DNA of 64,000 nt, taken from the NCBI GenBank assembly GCA_001600495.1, contig BCKE01000029.1, positions 67,036 through 131,035 on the forward strand, read 5' to 3'. Shown here piece after piece: positions 9,672 to 20,271 of this stretch (the stretch's first letter is position 1; every line of letters starts with the position of its first letter). The position numbers were made by a program, and so were the translations under genes. This stretch comes from Pilasporangium apinafurcum (Eukaryota > Oomycota > Peronosporomycetes > Pythiales > Pythiaceae). Below the pieces are notes generated by a model that saw nothing but the letters and a program-made list of their open reading frames with translations, had not been told where the DNA came from and did no database searches.

Positions 9672-11924
9672 ATGACCCGGGCAAAGGACCAAAAGGTAAT
9701 CGACGAGGTCAAGGCCGCGATCAAAGCCGATCTCGACAAAGGCGGGAACGATTCACAGTATGTCCTGAAGAACGCCAAGGGGTCAGCGAAGCAGGCAGGC
9801 TGCTGGGAACAATTTGCCTATGTCTGTACACGCGAAGATGGGGAGAGATTGGTGGACAACGGACGGTGGTTCGTTGCCTGCCGGTACTGCCACGTCGTGT
9901 ACTCGTACACCTCGGTGAACGGTACAAGTACACTGAATCGCCACGATTGCCAGCGATTGTTGGCTGATCCCGGAATAGCTTCTTCTCAACGTCTTGCTGC
10001 TGTGGAACACATGCTGAACCGACCAACGACGCAGAAACGCACGAGTATTGGCTCCACTACGGCTCCTTCCACCGTTGGACAAAAGATACAGCAGCAGTCG
10101 ATTAATGGCACGAAAGCCCCGAAATTTAAATCCTCCACAGCTCCAAAGCAAGTGGTAGCAAAAGTCAAACCTTCGGCCGCTGAACAACAACTTGTGACGA
10201 AAGCAGTAGCACTCATGTGCTATGAGGATCTGATTCCGTTCTCAGTTGTCGATGATGTTGGCTTTCAAAAGTTCGTACAAACAGTGCTCGATTTGGCCAT
10301 CCAGTCAACGAGGCCCTGTGACGCGAAGGAGCTGCTACCGGATGCTCCTGCACTGCGACGATATGTGATGAACGCAAGCCAGACGCTTCGATCAGTCGTA
10401 TTTGGCCTCGTACAAACCCAACTTTCGGACCGTCTTCCATTCGGCTTTACCGTGGATGTATGGCGCGATACGATCAAGAATAATACGTATATGAAAACGA
10501 CGGGTCACTTTATCGACAAAGAGTTTGTGTTTCATTCAAGAGTGCTACAAGTGAAGACGTTTTACGCCGAAAATGGTATAGCTACAAAAATTGTCGACGG
10601 ATTCCAAGAGTGTTTGGACGAATTTGGTATTGATGAAGGGTCTGTGGCTAGAATTTGCGCAGATAATGGAGCAAACTCCTCTGAAATAGAAAGCATCACA
10701 CGAATGTTTCCTTCAGACAGCGGCGCTGAATATCAAATGTCTACTGCGTTGAGAACGATTTTCACCAAAACAACTCATAGCAACAAGACGTTCTATCGCT
10801 ATGGAGACGAGGTAACAGAAGTCTTTGAGTTGATTGAGCATTGCAAAGAACTAGTTAAGTTTTTCAAGCAGTCCGATCTTCAGAGTCAACTGGATACACC
10901 GCTCAAACTGGCCAAAGACACAGAATGGACTTCATTATATTCAATGTTGAATAGTATCAACGCGTCCTATATTCAAGTATCTAAAATCTTGCTCAAGCAT
11001 CCCCAGCAGCATCTGCTTTCTTCCATTGATCGCAGTCTGATGGTTGAATTATCTAGCTTCCTGGAACGATTCAAGGTGAGTGCAGAGACGCTAGCGAAGT
11101 TCGCCGAGCCGACACTGCACTTAGTGATTTACGAACGCTATGCACTTTTGCAGCACTGTCAAGTGCACACGGAGCCCGTAGATATCGAAGAAAATGGCGC
11201 CACAGTGACATTACATCCAGATTCCAGTGCCATGGCGGGCATCAAGACGCTCATTGCTCAAGCGATTGAGAATGCGTGGGAAGTGTCGTCGCACCACCTT
11301 ATCGCAGCATTACTGGATCCTCGTCAGAAGAATCGTCTCGGCGCATTTGGAATCTCAACGGGTCAAATTGCTGTGGCACAGTCGAATGTCGAAGCCATTA
11401 TGCGTACAGTGGGCGGTGTTGGAAGTAGTGGTAGTAACGGGAATGCTCACCATCAACAACGACCACTCAAGCGACGCAAAATGCCAGGAATGACCAGCAT
11501 CGATAGCTCGGATGAGGAAGATACTACGTACGAAAGCAATTACGCATATAATGACAATGCTACTTATGCCCCAAGCCAATCAAATCTAGCTATGCAGATC
11601 GAGCGTGAACTCAATGAGTATTGGGCATTAAAGCTGACTCGGCCAGAGAAGGAACAGTGTCGTACTGGGACCGGATTGCTGGCCTGGTGGAAAGCCAATG
11701 GAACCAAGTTAGTCATGAAGAAGGGTCCGTTGCCTCGATTCCCCATTCTTGCTCGAGCCGTACGACATACACTATGTGTGCCTGCGAGTGCTACTTCTCA
11801 TCAATTGTCACAAGCAGCCAAAAGACAACGCAACAACGTGAGCGCATCCATGATGCATGACATGCTGTTTGTGCGGTCGAATCACGACCTCCTGCCAGAC
11901 CAAGATACCATCACCTTTAAGTGA
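9672..11924 (+). CDS. BED zinc-finger hAT-transposase-like protein
   Basis: This single-exon frame gives 750 aa from the first ATG (9672); the frame opens further upstream only with GTG. Residues about 50-95 hold a BED-type zinc finger (CRYC, then NRHDC). A hAT RNase H-like core follows: GFTVDVW (about 259), TTGHFIDKEF, ADNGAN (about 330) and DTEWTSLYSML (about 417). The C-terminus has the hAT dimerisation region (LLAWWKANG, FPILARAVRHTLCVPAS). The family SERxFS signature is replaced by SHQLSQ, and the usual Cys/His insertion motif between the second Asp and the Glu region is not seen. It may be a diverged transposase or a domesticated DNA-binding protein. There is no frameshift or stop, which favours recent activity or selection. 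Confidence 0.8.
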   Translation: MTRAKDQKVIDEVKAAIKADLDKGGNDSQYVLKNAKGSAKQAGCWEQFAYVCTREDGERLVDNGRWFVACRYCHVVYSYTSVNGTSTLNRHDCQRLLADPGIASSQRLAAVEHMLNRPTTQKRTSIGSTTAPSTVGQKIQQQSINGTKAPKFKSSTAPKQVVAKVKPSAAEQQLVTKAVALMCYEDLIPFSVVDDVGFQKFVQTVLDLAIQSTRPCDAKELLPDAPALRRYVMNASQTLRSVVFGLVQTQLSDRLPFGFTVDVWRDTIKNNTYMKTTGHFIDKEFVFHSRVLQVKTFYAENGIATKIVDGFQECLDEFGIDEGSVARICADNGANSSEIESITRMFPSDSGAEYQMSTALRTIFTKTTHSNKTFYRYGDEVTEVFELIEHCKELVKFFKQSDLQSQLDTPLKLAKDTEWTSLYSMLNSINASYIQVSKILLKHPQQHLLSSIDRSLMVELSSFLERFKVSAETLAKFAEPTLHLVIYERYALLQHCQVHTEPVDIEENGATVTLHPDSSAMAGIKTLIAQAIENAWEVSSHHLIAALLDPRQKNRLGAFGISTGQIAVAQSNVEAIMRTVGGVGSSGSNGNAHHQQRPLKRRKMPGMTSIDSSDEEDTTYESNYAYNDNATYAPSQSNLAMQIERELNEYWALKLTRPEKEQCRTGTGLLAWWKANGTKLVMKKGPLPRFPILARAVRHTLCVPASATSHQLSQAAKRQRNNVSASMMHDMLFVRSNHDLLPDQDTITFK

Positions 11925-12224
11925 AGGCACAAGATGGAGTAATTGAATCAACAAGCATTTGCTGAGGTCCAAAACATAGTGTTGTATGTAAACATGTTCA
12001 ATCTTTTTAAGCTCAACATGAGTCAGGAGTGTTCATTTAGTTTCACTATATTTGCGCAAACATAAATGCTCATTTACCCTTTTTACCGGATAAGATACTC
12101 TTTTTTACGGATAATTTCGGGACTACTATCTCTATCTACCACTCTTGCTCATGTTTGTCGCATCCGTTCATTTTGTGATTAGACGTAGCTGGAGATTACC
12201 ATCATCCTCTTCAGCAACAGCTTC
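11925..12224. other. Intergenic, small direct repeat
   Basis: This 300-bp spacer precedes the aspartokinase gene. It holds a near-direct repeat, TTTTTACCGGATAA then TTTTTTACGGATAA, at about 12077-12114. No gene is seen. Confidence 0.5.
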
Positions 12225-15099
12225 ATGGACTGCACGTCGCCGTCGTTGCTGATCGGCGCCAACTGGCCGGGCGCACTTAAGAACGATCCATTTTCACTTG
12301 ATGATGCTACCGCTGCGACGTCATCTGCTGTGACGCATCTTGACCATACGACTGGCACACGGAATATCTACAAATTTGGCGGCACGTCGGTGGGCAGCCC
12401 TGAGCGGTTGTGTGGGCTCATCAACATCATCCAACAGGAGCGTACGCGCATCTTAGCGGTTGTTGTGTCTGCTATGGGCGATACGACCGATTACTTGTTG
12501 GAAGCGGTGAATTTTGCAGCTCAAGGAGAGTCAGAGAAGGCGTTGAAAGTCGTAGATCAATTGCAGGTGCTGTCGATCAAGAATGCTCATGTAACGCAGC
12601 GACTAGTGCAGAAACAGGCTGGTAGCACTAGTGGTGACATTGAAGACATGACGGCACTGGTGGTGGAATTCTTCAAGCCGCTGCGTGAGCTGCTCTTTGG
12701 GATTTGCTTGTTGCAGGAGAAGACCGCAGCAGCGTTGGATACTGTGCTGTCTTTTGGTGAACGCATCAGTGCCACCATCGTCTCGGTATGACGCCCAATG
12801 GTTCAATTATATGAATGTTCATTGCTAGTGCATCTTTTAATATCCTTATCTTTCTCCCTATAGAGATTGCTGACGAATGCTGGCGTTGATGCATTCTTCC
12901 TAGACTCCCGCGAGTGGATGATTACAGATGCTACGTTTGGGTGCGCCAAGGTCTATTTCAACGAATCCAAGCAGAAACTGCAGGAACTCGCTGCTGAATG
13001 GAATGGACGATTGCCTATTATCACCGGGTTCATCGGCAAAGCACGCAATGGCCGCACCACGACGCTCGGTCGGAACGGATCAGACTATACGGCCACAATC
13101 GTTGGCGCCTCTTTGCAAGCAGATTACGTAGTGATCAACACGGACATTTCAGGAGTCATGACTGCCGATCCACGGATCGTCGAACGCGCAGTGTCACTCT
13201 CGCACCTCAATCATCATGAGGCGCTGGAGCTCGCAGTGTATGGCACGCGCATGTTTCACGCGCGCACGATGGTGCCGCTAATCCATGGCGGTGTGACCAT
13301 GCTGATCCGCAACACCATGGACCCCAATGGTCATGGTACGTATATCAGCAGTGTGGACAAGACTGGCAAGGAAGAGACCTGCACGACATCTCTCGAGAAC
13401 TTGGCAATTCTGGAAGTGCGTACTCGGATTCTTCAGGATGGCAGCAACACGCAAGAAAACATTGGTGCTCGAATTACCAAGTTGCTGGAAAGCTTAAAGA
13501 TCCCCGTGTGGCTCTCTATTCGAGGCGCACATGGTCAAGCCATCAGTGTAGTGATCCCAATGGCGTTAGAGCAGACAGCATGCGCCGCTATTAACACCGA
13601 ACTACAATCGGAAATTGAATCTCAAGAAGTGGATCCACTCAACTCACAGTCGCCCGTGACGATGCTCTCCATTGTAGCCGAAGATTTTTCCAAAGTCCCA
13701 TACAACCAGACGAAGTTCTTCGGTGCATTGGCAGATGCCAGCATTGATGTGCTAGCCGTTGGTCAAGGCACCAGTTCCCGCTCCTTGAGCTGTGTCATTC
13801 ACGGGAAGGACACGAAAATCGCTGTACGACGCGTTCATGATGCGTTTAACGTGGATCATTTGGTCGCAAATATGGTTCTCCTGGGGTGTAATCATGTAAG
13901 TTTACCTGTTGTTTTTTATTTAATGTTCGTAATGCTTACGTTATTATTGCATTATTATCGCTAAGATTACGTTGGATGTCGTCCGTCAATTGCAACGGCA
14001 AGAAGAAATGTATCGCTATCACCACAAAGCGCACATCAAGATTGTGGGCTTTGGGTCGAACTGCTGCGAATTCATGTATAACCCGAAAGGGTTTACATAT
14101 GATGAACTCATTCATCGTTTGGAGAGCTGCACGAACGCCAAAAACGTTTTCTCTAAGCCTCAACCGACGACGTATCCAGGAGCTCCGTCGTTTGAACAGC
14201 TCGATGTGTTGCAAGACCAACCGATTCCTATCCTTGTGGACTGTTCCGGTCAGTCAAATCCAAATGATCTCTATTTAGCGTGCATTGAACGAGGCATCCA
14301 CGTCGTGGTCTCAAATGCGCGATCGGTGATCTCATTGCCTCCACACACTGCATCGCGTGAAAGTGTCGCTACTAGCGGACGAAAAAGCGGACGCACATTC
14401 CTCATGTACACGTCAACGATCAGTGCAAGCCTGCCAGTGATTGATACGCTCGGCAACATTTTGCGGACGGGTGATCGTGTGCTCAATATCGAGACGTCTT
14501 TAAGTGGTTCCATGGGCTTCGTCACGAATGAAGTCATGAAAGGCAAGAAACTCTCGGAAGCTGTGCGCGAGGCTTTACAGCATGACTATTGCGAACAGGA
14601 CCCGCGTGAGGATTTCACAGGGCGTGATATGGCAGCAAAAATTGTCGTGCTGGCGCGTGCGCTTGGCGTGAAATTGGATGTCGACGCTGTAAAGGTCGAG
14701 CCGTTGATTCCCGTCAGTGTGTTGGAGACGATCGAATGGTCAAACGGCATGGATGTGGACGACATTGTTGCTGGAATTAAGAAACACGATGACATTTTCC
14801 ACCAACGGTACTATGCGCAAGCGATTACGCAGAAGAAACGCCTGCGATACGTCGCCTCCATTGATCTCGCCAAGTTCCCGACCATCCACGCGCACTTGCG
14901 TCCAGCGCTCGTCGACGAAGATCATCCCGCATTCTACACGAAGGACAACGAAATCGCATTTGGGTTCTCCACATTGCAGTATCAGCCACGTCCACTTGTG
15001 CTGAAAGGCTCAGGAAGTGGATCATCCGCTGGTGCCACTGGTGTCCTCCGAGACGTGTTAACCATCCTCCACTCGCTGCACGGCAAGAATCACCATTAA
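12225..15099 (+). CDS. AKHSDH: Bifunctional aspartokinase / homoserine dehydrogenase
   Basis: The fusion is expected to phosphorylate aspartate (first step to Lys, Thr and Met) and to reduce aspartate semialdehyde to homoserine. Exons 12225-12785, 12864-13895 and 13966-15099 give 908 aa (E. coli ThrA has 820). The kinase half is canonical: YKFGGTSVGS (about 49), SFGERISATIVS, GRNGSDYTAT and SGVMTADPR. An ACT-like regulatory region spans about 370-530. The dehydrogenase half keeps SGSMGFV, EQDPREDFTGRDMAAK and VEPLIP. Two features are eroded. The Rossmann GxGxxG loop reads LLGCNHITLD, and the catalytic Lys region (PNKKA in bacteria) reads SNARS. The second intron falls inside the lost glycine loop but its ends are good. 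Kinase function is likely; dehydrogenase function is doubtful. Confidence 0.93.
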
Positions 15100-16499
15100 G
15101 TTAGTGCTACTGAGCTGATGCTATAGCATCGTTCATTACCACAAATCATTTGTAGAGAAATAGTTTCTTTTGTGATTCCTCCCGTGCACTAGCAAGCGAG
15201 ACTGCCAACAAACAATTAAAAAGCCTTGTATATATCGAGACCTTGCTTTCTTCTCTTCAACGTGTTTGTGCCTTTTTAATGGTTATCTCTCAAATAAAAA
15301 TCCGAACAAGGAACTCAATAGAAAAGTGTTGGAAAGATAAGCATTAAATCAAGGAAATGGACACTCGCACAGTTAATCTCAATCAGTGCAGGCAATGGTG
15401 AGCGCGTTGGTTATGTATTATTCATGTCGTTGCCATCCCACGCATAGTACACATTTCACTGGGGTGCATGCAGACCTGCTGTCGTGCATGTCGCATATAA
15501 ATTCCATAGTCTCCATTATCACGTCATTGTGTGGCATCGTTACTGGGGCTATCGTAGATGCTGCCAACATCAGCTGGAGCTACTGCCTCTGATCTGCCTC
15601 CACGCAGCGGCCCGACAATACTGATGAAGACGAAACCTTGTGTTTTGGAACTAAAGTCCATCAACTCGTCTACACCCGACATGAGATGAAAAGACACCAA
15701 TAATACAAGTCAAGGTCTATACTAGCGCGTCCTGATTTTATGGCGTTGTCATTGTCAACATAGAGTGGATGGCAAGCTGAAACGGAAGTAGGTGGCTATA
15801 TCTTACATGGTCATCAGTGTATTATCAGCTACTTTAACGCTCTCGGCGAAGCTACATATTGCTTGACAATTTCAAAGCGCGAGTAGCTGGAGATTTTTTA
15901 TGTTCATCATCGACATCACCTTGTCGTAATGTGTAGAGTGCATTCAGTTTCTCACGTGCCAGTGCGTCATACCTTTACCGGTCCCAACAAAAGCAGACGT
16001 TCATGTTCAATTATGTTTAAGCAGAACCTATGTATAAGCGGTCTGTTTCGTGGAAGGCATAGAAAAAAAGAAAGCAACTAGCTCAGGATTTGCATTATGC
16101 CGTCGACCTCATCGGTCTCGAACAAGATTCACGCGAATAGAGGAAGGCCGATGTATCAATAGTTGGGAAATGCATTGTCACTGTCGCTTGATGTCCAAAA
16201 GGAATACTAAAATACCGGTATACCGGTAAAATCTTCTAAGAGTTTTGCCTGAATTAACATATGGATGACACGGTTCCAGATGGCACCTGAACCGGTTCGA
16301 CCAAGTTGCATGTCACTAATTTTGACAAAAATGACAAATTTTGCTTGGTTTTAATGGTATATAGTTCTTCTTGACGGTTTAATAACCCATTTATAGTGAC
16401 ATTGGGATGATGCGGAATAGATCCATAAAGAGAGGAGACGTGTGTGTACACGTGGGTTGAAGAGGAAGGAGTGAGATCGAGAGAAAGAGAGAAGAAGCA
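15100..16499. other. Intergenic, no gene seen; perfect 16-bp palindrome
   Basis: In 1.4 kb I find no coding similarity on either strand. The one distinct element is a perfect palindrome, TACCGGTATACCGGTA, at 16213-16228, about 270 bp upstream of the next start codon. A purine-rich GAGA tract (about 16465-16497) directly precedes that start. Confidence 0.55.
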
Positions 16500-19400
16500 A
16501 TGCGGACAACGGCATCGTCGGTGCTATTGCTGCTGACCCAGATAGTGTCTCTTGGCAGTGCAGCCACGCCTGCACCGGTATTCAAGTATGGCTTCAGCGA
16601 GTGCGTCGACAACCAGCGCACGCTATATTATTACACCGAAGAAGAAACGACATGCAGCGCTGATTTGTCCGATACAGTGGTTGGCAAACGTACGTTCTTT
16701 TCTTTCTCTGTCTATGTGCGCAACTAAATATGTAGTTGTTCGGACAATTTTGATTTATTGTTTCTCTGTATAGCGCCTGTGAAGGGACTGCGGTGCGATG
16801 TGAGCTGCGATCGAGGATACTTCTTGGGGGCAAAGTATGATTTCGTTGCTTTTAATGGGGTTGACTTCGCTGCTTTCTTCTAATGAAATATAACGAATTT
16901 GCTGTGGTTAGTTTCTCAGGTGACGTGCCAGTCTCTGGGTGTGAAAAGTGTCCGCTCGGCCAATATTCACTTGGTGGTGGCAAGTTGTACTCGAAACGAA
17001 CCAATGCGTGGACCAATCCCCTTCCCATTGACGTACGCAAGTTGTTTCGCTCTGTCTTTTGTAATATGCTGTCACTTTAATCGTATGATGCCCTGCGTCT
17101 TCTTTGTATTAGATCCATACTGATTGTGTCACACGGAACCTCTACACGGGCGAGTGGCAATACAATTGCGAAGCGTGGAATGCCTCTGAAGACGGATCTA
17201 TGGTCTCTTCAGGTTCTAATTCTGATATCATGAACAGTTATGAAGCCACACGACTGTTTTCCACGCTTCGTGTAAGTGCGACGTTTGTCCGCGATGGATC
17301 CATCACATTTCAGTACCGAGTGGATGCTGAAGAACCGTACGATGGTCTGGTGTTTCAAGTTGATGATGATGCCGTGATGCCACTCATCTCGAAAACCAAT
17401 GGTTGGCGAGAAGCAGTGTATGAAGTCGCTGCGGGTGCGCACTCGTTCTCTTGGGATTACACCAAGGACTACGATGGCGATGGCGGCGAAGACAAAGCGT
17501 TTGTCAAGGTCATTGAGCTGGTCGGCACGTCATTCTCAGACACATACTGCCACACCTGTGGTGGAGATATGACCATGAGCGGCGGATCTATTTGCGCGTT
17601 TTGTGATGCTAACGAATATGCTGCCGCGAAATCCTACAGTGAACTAGATTTTACGTGCTATCCTTGCCCAGAGGGTACCTTTGCTCCGAAAGGATCGATT
17701 GGAGTGGAGTCCTGTGTACAACGTCGCCCCTGTTCGACGGAGGATCTTGTGGAGACGTTTACCCCATGTGTAGATGGGAAACGTGATGTCAGTTACTCGT
17801 GGAGCGATCCCCCGACGTGCCAAACCGACTTGCCTGGAAGCATTTCGTTGCCTGATCCCAAGAAAGGGGTGGAATGCGAGGAGTGCGTCACTGGCTATTA
17901 CTTGACCGATGAAAATACGTGCGAGACTTGTCCTGCCGGCCAGAAATTGGGTGACAGCGGTTGTGAAAAATGCCCTGTTGGTCAAGTTGTGGTCAACACT
18001 CTAGAATATGGTGTCGATACTCGAGATGGCTGGAGCACATGGCCATCGATCATCGATGTTGACGCTGCCAAAGCCGCGGGGTGGAAATTGACGCAGAATG
18101 GACTTACGTTTGTCGCTCCACCACCAAACCACAACCAGAAATGGAATCGTCAGAGTAATTTCCCCATACCGTTCAAGGTGGACTTTAAGCAATCTGGATT
18201 CGTGCGCATCAAGTATGAGCTTAGCAACGTTCCGACTTTTGAGCGTGACGGAACTCGCGCATGGCTGGAATTGGAAATCGATGATACAAGCAAAGATAAG
18301 GATCCAACCAGTGGTAAAGACGAAGATGTCGATGATGATGACGATGTTGGTGTGGACGTTGATGTTGACGATGGGGAGAATGTGGACGAGAATACTGAAG
18401 AAATTGATGCGGCGGCTACTGGTGAATACGATGATGGGAACATTATGCATTTGCTTCATGGCGGCGAAAACGGCACTTTCACTGAAGTCCTTGATTTCAA
18501 TGTGACTAGCCAAATCACGAAGAAATTTAGTCTCATGGTGCGCACGACGAGCCCAGGTGCCGCGAACATCATTCGAGCAAAGATCATTTACCTCGGATTT
18601 CAAGGCACGGTAGATGGTGGTGGTGTTGCGTGTGAGACATGCCCAGCTGGATATGAGGCCGTAGATACTGATGAAGATCCAGCGTACCATGGCTGTCGTA
18701 TTTGCCCCGCTGGAACGTTTGCCGAAGAAGTAAACGGTGTTACTTCATGTTCTACTTGTCCTACAGACACAGTGTCTGAACCAGGAGCGGCTAAATGTGA
18801 TCCCTGTGGTGCGAATACAGTAAGTAACAGTGGCGACAAGAGATGCGCTGCATCAGCAGTTGTGTCATCGGAATCTTCCATATCAGTGACCGAATCATCA
18901 TCATCCTCGTCTTCAGCGGCAACCACAACTGAAGACCTGGATGTCTCATACAACATTTCGCTGTTGCAATCGCTTGTGTATGGCAATGAAAGCTATGTAT
19001 ATGAACAAGATTCCACGTGGACAAGCCCTGAATATGTTTCAACTGCAGCGGTGGAGCCTACAGAAGCCTTTAAACTTGATTATGCGCATTCAGTGGTTAC
19101 TGGTTTGTTTCGTCCATTGGGCGATGGATGGAAATCGGAAATGGGAGGTCAAATTCTGAAAGATTTTGTCAACTCAGAAACGGATCTTCCGTATGTGGCT
19201 GTGCTTCATATGTTAAATCCCAAAGACGCTGGCAATTACTTTATCCAACACACGGGACAATATGGTGATGTTCAGTGCTCAGCACCGTCGGTAAGTTTAT
19301 GCTTTGTTTTGTTGATTTCCATTTCGCTTCTGTAAGTCTAATATGAGTGCTTTCTAATGATCGAACACTAGCAATGGAAAATAACAAGTGGTGGCAATCG

Positions 19401-20232
19401 CGTGAATATTGAAGCCTTGAAAAATGGTGCTGGTGTCAAAGTGACGTATACCAATGGGTCACCTTGCCGAAATGGACAACAAACATCGACTATCATCCAC
19501 TTTGTTTGCGATATGAATGCGGGTAAGCTTTTTTAGACTGAATATGCATCTTTGCTGATGACGAAACTAATGCGTGTTACCCTCATCAGGCACAAACGTT
19601 CCTCCGATTAACGGATACATTAGCGACGATTCATGCGCAATCACCATTAATTGGAAAACTGCGTATGCATGCCCCATTTGTACATCCGACTACTTCCATG
19701 AAATGAAAACCTCGTGCTCTGGCGGTCAGCAAACGGTTTCCTATGCGAAAAAAGCACCATGCTATGGAAACGAGCCTGCTGCTGTGCCCGTTGCAACGTG
19801 TACCGAGGTGTTGGTTTTGGACAGCGAGACCATGACAACTGTGTATGCTGCCATTTCAGTTGTCTGCCTTGTGGTGTTGCTCTTGTTGGTCGCCATTTTC
19901 CGTACTCACCGCAAGTACCGGAACGTAAGTCATCATATTGTTGTCATTTTTTGCTGTCACAACTACCTCTATCGTATACTCATCCTGGTTTATTCAAACT
20001 TGTCTAGGCGTACAATGACTTCTTGTATCTGAAGGGCAAAATGCCAGTGGATGTCACTACACAAGATGATGGCTCCAAGGAAACTACGTTTGAGTTTACG
20101 CCGACATCAAACGCTATTCATGACGGTTCGTCCCCTCTGAGCGCCACTGCTCCTTCTCCAGTTTTTACAGATGAGAAGAAAGAAGAAAAGGCAGACGACG
20201 ATACTATCGACGTAAGTGTTCAAAGTGTCTAG
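16500..20232 (+). CDS. ELAPOR (KIAA1324)-type single-pass membrane receptor
   Basis: Animal ELAPOR1/2 are type I endosome/lysosome-associated membrane proteins with Cys-rich growth-factor-receptor-like repeats and a mannose-6-phosphate-receptor-like domain. Seven exons: 16500-16689, 16774-16834, 16912-17032, 17113-19290, 19372-19522, 19590-19924 and 20008-20232 (1086 aa). A signal peptide (residues 1-21) precedes the family order: SCDRGYF, CEKCPLGQYSLGGGKLY, TYCHTCGG, CETCPAGQK, ACPICTSDYFHEM. A transmembrane helix lies near 983-1003, followed by a cytoplasmic tail of about 80 residues. An Asp-rich low-complexity insert (nt about 18310-18400) interrupts one ectodomain. The stop lies 39 bp from the end of the convergent gene. 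Human ELAPOR1 is about 1010 aa. Confidence 0.87.
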
Positions 20233-20271
20233 GTACGAAAAAAGGGTTTAAAGAAATGGAGGATGCGCTAG

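Noticed and set aside
16835-16919. Acceptor CAG at 16917-16919 for ELAPOR exon 3
   Set aside because: It would create an in-frame TGA. The TTAG ending at 16911 keeps the frame.
18001-18690. 229-codon minus-strand frame
   Set aside because: Antisense shadow of the ELAPOR-type ectodomain; no domain or coding context.
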